In this document: positions 46,551 through 55,372 of the stretch, piece by piece | Position numbering within the stretch: the first letter of the stretch is position 1 | Layout: each line of letters starts with the position of its first letter | Source of the DNA: Microbacterium sp. XT11 | GTDB taxonomy: Bacteria > Actinomycetota > Actinomycetes > Actinomycetales > Microbacteriaceae | Length of the DNA stretch: 64,000 bases | Reading direction: 5' to 3' | Assembly (NCBI RefSeq): GCF_001513675.1 | Contig: NZ_CP013859.1 | Location: 125,081-189,080, forward strand | Notes under the pieces: generated by a model | Seen by the model: only the letters and a program-made list of their open reading frames with translations | Database searches by the model: none | What the model was told of the DNA's origin: nothing | Program-made: the position numbers and the translations under genes

Positions 46551-46882
46551 CACGGTCGTTCCTCTCCGACGAAGCCCGTGACCGCACGGGCGAACGGCGT
46601 CCACTGTGCACGGAATCGGACGAGCTGGCGCGTCCCGGCATCCGTGAGGCGGTAGTACTTGCGCACCGGTCCGCTCTCGGACGGCTGCTCGAACGTGCTG
46701 ACCCATCCGTTGTCGCGGAGCCGTGCCAGCAGCGGATAGAGCGTGCCGATGCTCGCGATGAGACCGGCCCGCGTGAGCTCATCGGACAGCTGCCAGCCGT
46801 ACATCGGCTCGCACCCGAGGAGGCCGAGCACGCAGTACTCCACGACCCCCTTGCGCAGCTGCGATCCGACGTCGCCTACCAT
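46550..46882 (-). CDS. PadR-family transcriptional regulator
   Basis: A 110-residue winged-helix repressor (LRKGVVEYCVLGLLGCEPMYGWQLSDEL, then GTLYPLLARLRDNGWV, RKYYRLTDAG). This is the short PadR-s2 type without a long C-terminal dimer domain. TAGCTT (46890-46895) is 7 bases before ATG 46882, so the mRNA is likely leaderless. CAAG/CTTG half-sites flank this box (46889-46905), a possible autoregulatory operator. Confidence 0.88.
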   Translation of the reverse strand: MVGDVGSQLRKGVVEYCVLGLLGCEPMYGWQLSDELTRAGLIASIGTLYPLLARLRDNGWVSTFEQPSESGPVRKYYRLTDAGTRQLVRFRAQWTPFARAVTGFVGEERP

Positions 46883-46975
46883 GCGAGACAAGCTAGCATG
46901 CCTTGCACGATACGGCACCCGCGCGCGGCCGTGCGTCGCCGCCGCCCTCCCAGGCGACGACGACAGGCGCGCAGC

Positions 46976-47869
46976 TCAGCCCTTCGTGGCGCCGGCGGTG
47001 AGACCGCCGACGATGTACTTCTGCAGGAACAGGAAGAGGATCATCACGGGGACCGCGGCCATCACGGCCCCGGCCGAGAACGCTGACCAGTCGGCGTAGC
47101 GCGGGTTCGCGACGAGCTTGGTGAGGCCGACGACCAGCGTCTGCTTGTCGACGTCGACGAGCATGACGCTCGCGATGACGTACTCGTTCACCGTGCCGAT
47201 GAACGACAGCAGCGCGACCACCGCGAGAATCGGCGCGACCAGCGGCAGGATCATCGTGAAGAAGATGCGCGCGTGACCTGCTCCGTCGATGCGCGCTGCT
47301 TCGTCGAGCTCGATCGGCAGGGTGTTGAAGAAGCCGTACATGAGGTAGGTGTTCACGCCGAGCGCGCCGCCGAGGTACACGAGGATCAGGCCGGTGTGCG
47401 TGTTGAGCCCGATCGCGGGGAACCAGTCCCCCAGCGTCGACATCAGCAGGAAGATCGCGACGACCGCGAGGAGCTGCGGGAACATCTGCACCACGACGAT
47501 CGTGACGAGACCGACGCGGCGCCCCGTGAAGCGCATGCGCGAGAACGCGTACGCCGCCAGAGCACCGAGGAAGACCGTCGCGGCACCGGTGATCGCGGCG
47601 ATGATGAGCGTGTTGAGGAACCACAGCCCGTACGGAGCCTGCGGATCGCTGAGGATCCGCAGGTAGCTGTCGAAGCCGATGGCCGAGAACAGCTGGTTCG
47701 AGCCGGTGAGCGTGCCTCGCGGGTTCAGCGAGGCCGACAGCACATACAGCAGCGGGAACAGCGCGAACACGCTCACGACGATGGCGACCAGATGACGCCA
47801 TCCGGTGTCGGCGAACCAGGCGCCGAAGCTGCGGCGACCGCGGCGGGAGACGACGGTGTCGGTGCTCAT
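46976..47869 (-). CDS. malG: Maltose/maltodextrin ABC permease MalG
   Basis: A 297-residue inner-membrane permease with six helices and the EAA loop (DEAARIDGAGHARIFFTMILP, about 196-216) that contacts the ATPase. ATG 47869 overlaps the malF stop (TGATG). No MalK-type ATPase gene is in the operon, so a shared MsiK-like ATPase is likely. Confidence 0.88.
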   Translation of the reverse strand: MSTDTVVSRRGRRSFGAWFADTGWRHLVAIVVSVFALFPLLYVLSASLNPRGTLTGSNQLFSAIGFDSYLRILSDPQAPYGLWFLNTLIIAAITGAATVFLGALAAYAFSRMRFTGRRVGLVTIVVVQMFPQLLAVVAIFLLMSTLGDWFPAIGLNTHTGLILVYLGGALGVNTYLMYGFFNTLPIELDEAARIDGAGHARIFFTMILPLVAPILAVVALLSFIGTVNEYVIASVMLVDVDKQTLVVGLTKLVANPRYADWSAFSAGAVMAAVPVMILFLFLQKYIVGGLTAGATKG

Positions 47870-49473
47870 CAGTTCAGCTCCTCGAGGGCCTTGGTCTTGC
47901 GGAAGCTGATGATCGAGATCGTCGCCACCACGATGAAGATCAGGATGGTGAAGGCGGAGGCCAGTCCGTAGTCGCGGTTCTGGCCCGTGAAGGCCACCTT
48001 GTAGACCATCGAGATGAGGATGTCGGTGTGCCCGACCGGGATGCTCACATCGTCGAAGCGCGGGCCACCGTTGGTGAGCATGTAGATGAGGTTGAAGTTG
48101 TTGAAGTTGAACGCGAACGACGAGATCAGCAGCGGCGCGACCGTGACCAGCAGCAGCGGCAGCTTGATGCGCCGGAAGATCTGCCACGGGTTCGCGCCGT
48201 CCATCACGGCGGCCTCGTTCACATCCGAGGGGATGCCCTGCAGCGCACCCATGCACACGAGGAACATGTAGGGGAAGCCGAGCCAGAGGTTGACGAGCAG
48301 GACGGACACCTTGGCCAGCACCGGGTCGGTGAGCCACGGGATCTCGGCACCGCCGAAGAGCACCTGGTTGATGAAGCCGAAGCTCTCGTTCATCATGCCC
48401 GCCCACACGAGCGCCGACAGGAACGCGGGGAAGGCGTAGGGAAGGATCAGGATGATCCGGTAGCCGTTGCGGAACCGCATCCGCGTGTTGTTGAACACGA
48501 GCGCGAGCAGCAGTCCGAGGAAGAACGTCGACGCCACGGAGACGAGGGCGAACACGAAGGTCCACACGGTCACCGAGATCAGGGGCCCGCGGATCGATTG
48601 ATCGGAGATGGCCCTGACGAAGTTGTCGAACCCGACGGTGGTCTGCCATCCGGGGAGCAGCTCTTCGCCGTCCTCCGAGGTGAAGGCACCCGTGCCGAGA
48701 TCGGAGTACACCGTGCCGTTCTTCGTGTCGGTGATGGTGTCGGCATCCGCGTCGTACGCCAGAGTCGACACGTAGAGGTAGCCCTTCTGCCCGTCGGGGG
48801 CGCGGAGGCTGCCGTCGTTGGGGTCGTCGCTGAAGGGAACCGACAGCTTCTCGAGCTCGGCCGAGAGGGTGAACACCTTCGCGATCGGGAGCGTCGTCCA
48901 TCCGTCGACGCCCACCGCCTGGCCGCCGGCGAACTCCGCGTCGACCTCGGTGAGGGGCTGGTCGGCGGTGCCGAGCAGCGCGTCGCCGGTGTCGGGGTCG
49001 GTCACGAGCAGACCGTAGGTGCCGAACTGCTCGACCACGGTGACCGGGTATGTGGGCGAGTCCTCCACGCGCTCCTGCGCGGAGGCGAGCAGTGACGAGA
49101 TCGCCTGCTCCTTCGTGCCGTTGTGGCCGGTTCCGTAGTTCGTGAAGCCGATGTACCCCGTGTAGAGCAGCGTGAACACCTGGAACACGACGAGGAAGAT
49201 GATTCCGGGCGTGAGGTACTTCGCCGGTACGCGCTTGCGGGAGAAGTAGATCCAGTTCACCAGCGCCGCGACGACCACGACGATGCCCAGCACGAGCCAT
49301 TCCTGGTGCGTGAAGAGCACGTACGCCGCGTAGAGGGCGATCGCGTCGACGATGGCCAGCAGGAGGATCTTCAGCAGCGTCCAGCCGATCGGACCGGATG
49401 CCGCCTCGGCGATCTTCGCCGCCTGGCGCTGGCGCGTGGTCGGAGGAGCCGTCGGCTCAGCGGTGTCAGTCAT
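47869..49473 (-). CDS. malF: Maltose/maltodextrin ABC permease MalF
   Basis: A 534-residue permease. It has eight predicted helices, a large extracytoplasmic loop after helix 3 (about 115-275, the MalF P2-like domain) and the EAA loop NEAAVMDGANPWQIFRRIKLP. The P2 loop supports a malto-oligosaccharide rather than a generic sugar system. Confidence 0.9.
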   Translation of the reverse strand: MTDTAEPTAPPTTRQRQAAKIAEAASGPIGWTLLKILLLAIVDAIALYAAYVLFTHQEWLVLGIVVVVAALVNWIYFSRKRVPAKYLTPGIIFLVVFQVFTLLYTGYIGFTNYGTGHNGTKEQAISSLLASAQERVEDSPTYPVTVVEQFGTYGLLVTDPDTGDALLGTADQPLTEVDAEFAGGQAVGVDGWTTLPIAKVFTLSAELEKLSVPFSDDPNDGSLRAPDGQKGYLYVSTLAYDADADTITDTKNGTVYSDLGTGAFTSEDGEELLPGWQTTVGFDNFVRAISDQSIRGPLISVTVWTFVFALVSVASTFFLGLLLALVFNNTRMRFRNGYRIILILPYAFPAFLSALVWAGMMNESFGFINQVLFGGAEIPWLTDPVLAKVSVLLVNLWLGFPYMFLVCMGALQGIPSDVNEAAVMDGANPWQIFRRIKLPLLLVTVAPLLISSFAFNFNNFNLIYMLTNGGPRFDDVSIPVGHTDILISMVYKVAFTGQNRDYGLASAFTILIFIVVATISIISFRKTKALEELN

Positions 49474-49540
49474 CTCGTCCCCGTCGTGAAGCTGCCGGGG
49501 CGGATGCTCGTCCGCCCCGGCAGCGGGTGCTGGCTTGGTG

Positions 49541-50761
49541 TTACTTGATCGCGGCGGTCACGTCGTCGACGAGCTTCTGCCACGTCGCCTTCGGGTCCGC
49601 GCCGTTGATGATCGCGGCCTCGGCGACGCCCCAGAACTGCCACACCGAGCCCATCGCGGGGATGGCGGGCATGGGAACGGCGTCGGCGCCGACGGCCTGG
49701 AAGCCGGCGATGATCGGGTCGGATGCCGCGCTGTCAGCGGCCGCGGTGAGCGCGGGGAGCACGTTGCCGGCCTTGAAGAGCTCGAGCTGCACGTCTTCCG
49801 TGCCGATGTAGTTGACGAGGAAGTCGTTCGCGGCGACCTTGTTCTTCGACTCGGCGCTGACGAAGAAGCCCTTCACGCCGGCGAACGGCGAAGCGGTCTG
49901 GCCGCTGGGGCTCGGGATCGGGTCGATCGCGACGTTGATGCCGGCGTCGACCGCGGTGCCCACGTTCCAGGGACCGGTGAGCCAGAACGCGGCCTTGCCG
50001 TCGAGGAACTGCTGCTTGGCGATCTCGCCGTCGACATCGGTGTTGAGCACGCCGGTGCCGTTCTTGCCCTGCGCTGCGAGCCAATCGGCGAACGCGAAGC
50101 CGCCCTCGCTGCCGAGCTGGAGGTTGGCCGGGTCGTAGCTGCCGGAGCTGTCGGTGCCGAACACAGGAGCGCCGAACGCGGTCTGGAACGGGTACAGGTG
50201 GTACGGGTTGCCCTCGGCACCCTGCTCGACGACGAAGCCGCCCTTCGCCGTCATGTCGTCGAAGCTCGTCGCCGGCTCGGGCGCCAGGTCGGCGTTGCGG
50301 AGGATGGCGATGTTCTCGACGGCGTACGGCAGCATGTACACGGTGCCGTCGTAGGTGGCCGCCTGAAGGGCCACGGGCAGGTAGTCGGATGCCGAGTCAC
50401 CGAGCTCGAGCGGAGCGACGACGCCGTTCGCCGAGAGCTCGCCGAGCCAGTCGTGCGCGCCCATGACGATGTCGGGGCCCTTGCCGGTCGGGACCTGCTG
50501 GATGAAGTCGTCCTTCATGTCATCCACGCTCTTGCCGAGGAGCTTGACCGTGACACCGGTCTTCTTCTCGTACGCGTCTGCCGCGTCCTGCAGCGCGTCG
50601 ACGCGCTCGGCGTCGACCCAGACAGTGAGCGTGCTGGCATCCTTGTCCCCGTCGGACGATCCGCCGTCCGCGGTGCCTCCGCTCGCGCATCCGGCGAGCG
50701 ACAGAGTCGAAACCACGGCGATCGCGCCGAAGGCGGCGATGCCCCTCTTGTTCACCTTCAT
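49541..50761 (-). CDS. malE: Maltose/maltodextrin-binding lipoprotein
   Basis: A 406-residue extracellular solute-binding protein with a lipoprotein signal (VVSTLSLAGCASGG; lipidated Cys 25) and the family fold. First gene of malEFG; GAGAGG precedes the ATG. A TACTGT box (50811-50816) overlaps a LacI-type operator, so it is probably repressed by a MalR-like LacI regulator encoded elsewhere. Confidence 0.9.
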   Translation of the reverse strand: MKVNKRGIAAFGAIAVVSTLSLAGCASGGTADGGSSDGDKDASTLTVWVDAERVDALQDAADAYEKKTGVTVKLLGKSVDDMKDDFIQQVPTGKGPDIVMGAHDWLGELSANGVVAPLELGDSASDYLPVALQAATYDGTVYMLPYAVENIAILRNADLAPEPATSFDDMTAKGGFVVEQGAEGNPYHLYPFQTAFGAPVFGTDSSGSYDPANLQLGSEGGFAFADWLAAQGKNGTGVLNTDVDGEIAKQQFLDGKAAFWLTGPWNVGTAVDAGINVAIDPIPSPSGQTASPFAGVKGFFVSAESKNKVAANDFLVNYIGTEDVQLELFKAGNVLPALTAAADSAASDPIIAGFQAVGADAVPMPAIPAMGSVWQFWGVAEAAIINGADPKATWQKLVDDVTAAIK

Positions 50762-50799
50762 TGGTGTGAGCCTCTCTCAGTGCTGATGGCCTGCAGGAC

Positions 50800-50813
50800 T
50801 GCAAGCGCTTACA
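50800..50813. promoter_or_regulatory. LacI-family operator at malE promoter
   Basis: TGCAAGCGCTTACA is a near-palindrome with the central AAGCGCTT typical of LacI/MalR sites. It overlaps the malE -10 box TACTGT (minus strand, 50811-50816) by three bases. Confidence 0.7.
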
Positions 50814-50886
50814 GTATGCAACGAGTTCGGCGTGATGCGCAATGGAAGATTGCGTCGATATCAACCTGTGACAGTCGCCTGGGGCG

Positions 50887-50910
50887 TGGAAGCGGGTGAA
50901 AACGCTTCCA
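50887..50910. promoter_or_regulatory. Second LacI-type site, malE/yajQ spacer
   Basis: TGGAAGCG (50887-50894) and CGCTTCCA (50903-50910) form a perfect 8-bp inverted repeat; the right half reads TGAAAACGCTTCCA, itself operator-like. It lies between malE and the divergent yajQ, so a DNA loop with 50800-50813 is conceivable. Confidence 0.5.
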
Positions 50911-50948
50911 CCGGTCGCTGCAAACAGGCCGGTCGGTACACTTCTCGT

Positions 50949-51437
50949 ATGGCTGACAGTTCCTTTGACATCGTCTCGAAAGTCGACCACCAGGAGGCGC
51001 AGAACGCCCTGAACCAGGCCCACAAGGAGATCGAGCAGCGCTACGACTTCAAGGGCACCGGTGCGTCCATCGAGTGGAGCGGCGAGCAGGTGCTGATCAA
51101 GGCGAACTCGGAGGAACGCGCCAAGGCCGTGCTCGACGTCTTCCAGTCGAAGCTCATCAAGCGCGGCATCTCGCTCAAGAGCCTCGAGTCAGGCAAGCCG
51201 TTCGCGAGCGGCAAGGAGTTCCGCATCGTCTCGAGCCTGAAGAACGGCATCTCGTCGGAGAACGCGAAGAAGATCAGCAAGCTCATCCGCGAAGAAGGCC
51301 CGAAGAGCGTCAAGAGCCAGATCCAGGGCGACGAGCTGCGCGTGCAGTCGAAGAGCCGCGACGACCTGCAGGCCGTGATCGCGCTGCTGAAGAACGCCGA
51401 CCTTGACGTCGACCTGCAGTTCATCAACTACCGGTAG
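50949..51437 (+). CDS. YajQ family nucleotide-binding protein
   Basis: A 162-residue UPF0234/YajQ protein ([20 protein letters not shown], then QRYDFKGTG). YajQ proteins have two ferredoxin-like domains and bind nucleotides or RNA; in Xanthomonas one binds cyclic di-GMP. TACACT (50937-50942) is 6 bases before ATG 50949, so a leaderless mRNA is likely; the frame open upstream is not YajQ. Confidence 0.93.
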   Translation: MADSSFDIVSKVDHQEAQNALNQAHKEIEQRYDFKGTGASIEWSGEQVLIKANSEERAKAVLDVFQSKLIKRGISLKSLESGKPFASGKEFRIVSSLKNGISSENAKKISKLIREEGPKSVKSQIQGDELRVQSKSRDDLQAVIALLKNADLDVDLQFINYR

Positions 51438-51479
51438 AGCGAGCTGCCGACCGGGAGCTCTTCCCTCGGCTTCGGCAAC

Positions 51480-51656
51480 CTAGTCGGTGCCCCTGTTCGA
51501 TTGCGGGGTCTTCGCGCGCGGACCGTACATGGCCCGAACTTCGGTACGAACCAACTTTCGCAGCGAACGGCGGAGCAGGGCGATCACGAACCAGATCAGC
51601 CCACCGATCAGCAGCACCGTCACGAGGAAGTTGACGAACGCGAACTGGAACTCCAT
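51480..51656 (-). CDS. 58-residue single-pass membrane protein
   Basis: A short frame with one hydrophobic segment (FVNFLVTVLLIGGLIWFVIALL) followed by a basic tail (RRSLRKLVRTEVRAMYGPR). ATG 51656 has a GGGGGC Shine-Dalgarno-like stretch upstream. Function unknown. The open frame further upstream is not protein-like. Confidence 0.6.
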   Translation of the reverse strand: MEFQFAFVNFLVTVLLIGGLIWFVIALLRRSLRKLVRTEVRAMYGPRAKTPQSNRGTD

Positions 51657-51894
51657 GCTGCCCCCGTACGACTGAGCTCTGCCTTCCACCGTAACGCGCG
51701 GGTCGGCCCGTGTGATGCTCGGCCGACCTTTCCTCACGCCTTTGCGCAGCCGTGTTCTCGCCCGGTGAGTGCGGTCCATTCAGGGCGTGCTTGTGGGACC
51801 GTCAGCCTCCTCAGGTTCGGTGCCGATACGCGCGAGCAACGGCTTATCCACAGCCCGGATCGCATACTGATATACGAGTTTAGTTGACCAAGAC

Positions 51895-51923
51895 TTGACA
51901 TGTCGCTACCGGAAAGCGGCAAT
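51895..51923 (+). promoter_or_regulatory. Possible promoter of the GntR leader
   Basis: TTGACA (51895-51900), a 17-base spacer and GGCAAT (51918-51923). The -35 is consensus, the -10 weak. A second TTGACC lies 11 bases upstream. Confidence 0.4.
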
Positions 51924-51955
51924 CGATGCCCTGGCATGACGCACTGCCGTTATCG

Positions 51956-51981
51956 GGTTCGTGTTCTCGGGATCACGAACC
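51956..51981. repeat. Inverted repeat in GntR leader (1)
   Basis: GGTTCGTG (51956-51963) and CACGAACC (51974-51981), perfect 8-bp arms with a 10-base spacer. Confidence 0.75.
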
Positions 51982-52026
51982 GGCCAGTGGGGACTGGGGC
52001 GTACGGCGGTTCCGTGCCCGGCATCG

Positions 52027-52064
52027 CTGTGGTCGGCGAGCGCCCCTACGCTCGCCGACCACAG
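52027..52064. repeat. Inverted repeat in GntR leader (2)
   Basis: Perfect 16-bp arms (52027-52042 and 52049-52064) around the 6-base loop CCCCTA. It could fold as a very stable RNA hairpin. No T tract follows. Confidence 0.9.
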
Positions 52065-52232
52065 AGCAAAACTCAGGAACGATCTGGGAAAAAACAGGTC
52101 CGGTGCGCATGCGAGTACCTATTCGCGCGAATGCGCCCCGGAGGTTGGCATCGGGACTCCGTTCGTGATGTAGTTGCCCTCCGGGCACATCATGGGGGGC
52201 CCGGAATCGGGAAATGCAACTGGGGGCGGTCC

Positions 52233-52862
52233 ATGCACAGCAAGCGGAACGGATTGGGTGAGAGCAAGCAACTGCTCGCCGAAGAGGTGTTCCACCACAT
52301 CGCGACGAGGATCGTCGAGGGTGATTTCCCTCCCGGTCACCGCATCCGCGACGTCGACGTGGCGGAGGAGCTGCACGTCTCGCGAACGCCCGTACGTGAA
52401 GCGCTGCAGCGGCTCGAGCGTCTGGGGCTCGTGACCATGTACCCGAGCAGGTTCACCGAGGTCACGGCCGTCACGCCCGAGATCGTCGCACAGTCTCTCG
52501 AGTTCGCCGGCTATCAGGCCGGCGTCTCGGCCCGCATGGCCGTCTCGCGCATGAGTCCGGCGCAGCGCGAGCACGTCGCCGGGCTCGTCGAGCAGATGTA
52601 CACGGCTCTCGACGACGCCGCCGCCATCTCGCAGACGCGCTGGGCAGTGTTCTCGTACCTCAGCGACCACAGTCACAACGCCCAGCAGCGGGTGCTCGTG
52701 CAAGACTCCGGCATGGCTCTGTTCCGCAACCTGCGCGAATGGGTCGTCCCGAGCGACGACCGGCCGCGGATGCAGCAGATCTGCCGCGACTTCCGCGACG
52801 CCGTGCTCCAGGGCGATGCCGACGAGGCGGAGCGGCTCGCCCGCGAGATGCACTACGTCTGA
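52233..52862 (+). CDS. GntR-family transcriptional regulator
   Basis: A 209-residue regulator with an N-terminal winged helix (LLAEEVFHHIATRIVEGDFPPGHRIRD, DVAEELHVSRTPVREALQRLERLGLV) and a C-terminal helical FCD-type sensor. The metal-ligand His pattern is weak, so the ligand is unknown. ATG 52233 follows GGGGGCGG; the frame is open 111 codons upstream, but that part contains the leader hairpins. It overlaps the convergent hydrolase by 10 bases. Confidence 0.85.
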   Translation: MHSKRNGLGESKQLLAEEVFHHIATRIVEGDFPPGHRIRDVDVAEELHVSRTPVREALQRLERLGLVTMYPSRFTEVTAVTPEIVAQSLEFAGYQAGVSARMAVSRMSPAQREHVAGLVEQMYTALDDAAAISQTRWAVFSYLSDHSHNAQQRVLVQDSGMALFRNLREWVVPSDDRPRMQQICRDFRDAVLQGDADEAERLAREMHYV

Positions 52863-53887
52863 GAACCGGCGGCCCAGCCTGTGACCCAGCGTTCGAGGCG
52901 GCGATAAGCCTCCTCGCGCGCGTCGTGCCGCGACAGGAAGACGTCGTGCAGCGCGCCGTCGATGCGTTCGACCGTCACCGACGGCCCGAGCTTCAGCGCA
53001 GCACGCGCGACGGCGTCGACCGCCAGCACGGAGTCGGCACGGGTGAGGTCCTCCGACCAGCGCGCCGGAGTCGCCGAACGCGCCGACAGCAGCACGCACA
53101 CGGGAGCCGGAATGGCCAGTCCCGCAGCAACGGTCGCGTGACCCCGCAGGATCGCGTGGAACCAGCCGGCGTGCACGGCCATCGTCTGCACCGGCCGCCA
53201 CTCGAGGTTCACCTCGACCGGATCATCGGGATCGGCGACCTCCTGCTGCGCGCGCGTGTAGAAGCCCAGGTCGACCTGCGGCGCCACGTCACGCGGCGCC
53301 CAGCGCGCCTGCAGCTCCGCCATCGGAGTGAGCAGCGGTCTGGCCGAGGCCACCTGGAACTCCAGCCACGGGCTGTTGAGCACGAGAGCGTCCGCAGCAT
53401 CCGGATGCCGCGACGCCCACAGGCTCAGCGAGAGCCCGCCCGTCGAGTGCCCGAACAGCACGAGGCGTCGATCCGTGCTTTCCTCGCCCTCGGCATGTCC
53501 CATCTCCGCCAGGGCGGCGGCGATGTCCTCGTCGTAGGTCGCGAGATCGGTGACGTAGCCGGGCGTCTGCTGCGGACGCAGGCTCCGGCCGTACTTGCGC
53601 AGATCCAGCGCGAAGAACCGCGCGCCGCGCGACGTCCAGAACCGCGCGAGCCGCTTCTGGAAGAAGTAGTCCGACCAGCCGTGCACGTACAGCACATCGA
53701 CACCGTCGAGCATCCGCTCCGGGCCAGACGCACCCCGGAACGAGCGCGTCGTCTTCTCCCACCACGTCGTCCGTCGCGGGAGCGCCCGCACGAGCGTCGC
53801 GACGACCGGTCCCTCGTCGTCCTCGCCGAGGTCGAGCGTCAACTGCTCGAACTCGTCACCGAGCACATCGGGGATCCAGTCGGCCAT
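52853..53887 (-). CDS. Alpha/beta hydrolase (serine aminopeptidase S33/lysophospholipase type)
   Basis: A 344-residue hydrolase with oxyanion-hole region LYVHGWSDYFF, nucleophile elbow GHSTGGL (Ser near 148) and C-terminal His in DGALHDVFLS. It resembles monoacylglycerol lipase-like enzymes; the substrate is unknown. TAGCCT (53894-53899) is 6 bases before ATG 53887, so the mRNA is likely leaderless. Confidence 0.85.
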   Translation of the reverse strand: MADWIPDVLGDEFEQLTLDLGEDDEGPVVATLVRALPRRTTWWEKTTRSFRGASGPERMLDGVDVLYVHGWSDYFFQKRLARFWTSRGARFFALDLRKYGRSLRPQQTPGYVTDLATYDEDIAAALAEMGHAEGEESTDRRLVLFGHSTGGLSLSLWASRHPDAADALVLNSPWLEFQVASARPLLTPMAELQARWAPRDVAPQVDLGFYTRAQQEVADPDDPVEVNLEWRPVQTMAVHAGWFHAILRGHATVAAGLAIPAPVCVLLSARSATPARWSEDLTRADSVLAVDAVARAALKLGPSVTVERIDGALHDVFLSRHDAREEAYRRLERWVTGWAAGSQT

Positions 53888-53944
53888 GCCGTCAGGCTAT
53901 CCGAACCTCCCTGCGCGGGCCGCGCGGTCGGCGACCCGGCGGGG

Positions 53945-55318
53945 TCACTCCCCTCGCGAGACGCGCACCATCTCCTCGCGCGGAACCACCTTCACACGCG
54001 CGCGGTCCTGCGGCGCGCCGAGGGCGATCTCGTGCTCGTCGAGACGGTGCCAGCCGTCGAGGTCGGTCCAGCGCACACCGCGCTCCTCGAGCAGCGCTAC
54101 GACGGCATCCTCCGACGGCTCCTCCGGGCGCCACCACGACCCCTGGTCGTTGATGAGGTGCCGCACGGTCTCCATCGCATCCGACTTGGTGTGGCCGATG
54201 AGGCCGACCGGTCCGCGCTTGATCCACCCCGTGGCGTACACGCCGGGCACGCGCTCGTTCGAGTCCTTGTGGAGCACCTGACCCTCGTGGTTCGGGATCA
54301 CGCCGTGCTTCTTGTCGAACGGAACGCCCGGAAGCGGGGAACCGAAGTAGCCGATCGCGCGGTACAGCGCCTGCACGGGCACCTCGCGGAGCTCACCGGT
54401 TCCGACCGCCCCGCCCTGGCCGTCGGGACGGGTGCGCTCGTAGACGAGAGCGGCCACACGACCCTGGTCGTCGGTGCGCACCTCGACCGGCCGCGCCCAG
54501 AAGTGCAGGTGCAGGCGGCGCGACGCGGAGCCGCCCGCGTTGTTCACCGACTCGCGCTTGCGCCACGACTGCAGGATACGGTCGATCACCATGACCTGCT
54601 TGTTGCTGGCGATGGCATCCTTCGACGCCTCGTCGTAGTCGAAGTCCTCGTCGTACACGACCATGTCGACGTCGCGCAGCTCGCCGAGCTCACGCAGCTC
54701 CAGAGGCGTGAACTTCACCTGCGCGGGGCCGCGGCGGCCGAACACGTGCACGTCCGTCACCTTGCTGGCCTTGAGACCCTGGTACACGTTGTCCGGCACC
54801 TCGGTGACGAGCAGATCCTCGGCATGCTTCGCCAGCATCCGCGAGACGTCGAGCGCGACGTTGCCGTTGCCGAGCACCGCCACGGATGCCGCGTCGAGCG
54901 GCCACTCGCGCGGCACGTCGGGGTGCCCGTCGAACCAGCTCACGTAGTCGGCGGCGCCGTACGAACCGATCGCGTCGATACCCGGGATGTCGAGCGACGT
55001 GTCGCGGATCGCGCCCGTGGCGAAGATCACCGCGTTGTAGTGGCGCTTGAGATCGTCGAGCGTGATGTCCTCACCGAACCGCACGTTGCCGAAGAGACGG
55101 ATGTCGCCCCGGTCGAGCACATCGCGCAGCGCGGTGATGATCCCCTTGATGCGGGGGTGATCGGGCGCGACCCCGTAGCGGACCAGACCGTACGGTGCAG
55201 GCAGCTGCTCGAAGAGGTCGATCGACACGTCGAACTTGCGCTCGGCCTTCAGCAGGATGTCTGCGGCGTAGATGCCGGCGGGGCCGGCGCCGACGATGGC
55301 GAGTCGGAGCTTGGTCAT
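53945..55318 (-). CDS. fprA: Ferredoxin/adrenodoxin-type NADP+ reductase
   Basis: A 457-residue flavoprotein passing electrons between NADPH and ferredoxin. FAD site: AIVGAGPAGIYAADILL (6-22); NADP site: VLGNGNVALDVSRMLA with the following HVFGRRGPAQVKFT; C-terminal ATGWIKRGPVGLIGHTKSDA. ATG 55318 has AAAGGACT upstream; the 12 codons before it are not conserved in the family. Confidence 0.92.
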   Translation of the reverse strand: MTKLRLAIVGAGPAGIYAADILLKAERKFDVSIDLFEQLPAPYGLVRYGVAPDHPRIKGIITALRDVLDRGDIRLFGNVRFGEDITLDDLKRHYNAVIFATGAIRDTSLDIPGIDAIGSYGAADYVSWFDGHPDVPREWPLDAASVAVLGNGNVALDVSRMLAKHAEDLLVTEVPDNVYQGLKASKVTDVHVFGRRGPAQVKFTPLELRELGELRDVDMVVYDEDFDYDEASKDAIASNKQVMVIDRILQSWRKRESVNNAGGSASRRLHLHFWARPVEVRTDDQGRVAALVYERTRPDGQGGAVGTGELREVPVQALYRAIGYFGSPLPGVPFDKKHGVIPNHEGQVLHKDSNERVPGVYATGWIKRGPVGLIGHTKSDAMETVRHLINDQGSWWRPEEPSEDAVVALLEERGVRWTDLDGWHRLDEHEIALGAPQDRARVKVVPREEMVRVSRGE

Positions 55319-55372
55319 CGGAGTCCTTTCATCGGGCACGGCATCCGTCATCACCGCACCGCAGAGGCGGGA

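Larger units (their letters stand above)
51657..52232 (+). other. Structured, relatively AT-rich region before the GntR gene
   Basis: A 576-base stretch without a supported gene. It contains tandem TTGAC boxes (51884-51889 and 51895-51900; the second is 17 bases from GGCAAT), a perfect DnaA-box 9-mer (51844-51852), and two strong inverted repeats. It may be a long leader for the GntR gene or a small RNA gene. Confidence 0.5.

Noticed and set aside
46976..49300. 774-codon minus-strand frame running into malG
   Set aside because: Only the last 298 codons are MalG; the upstream part is an out-of-frame reading of malF.
51844..51852. Perfect DnaA box TTATCCACA
   Set aside because: It is single. 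No dnaA, dnaN or box cluster is near, so it is not taken as a replication origin.
51900..52232. N-terminal extension of the GntR regulator
   Set aside because: The frame is open by chance through two inverted repeats. GntR homology begins only after ATG 52233.
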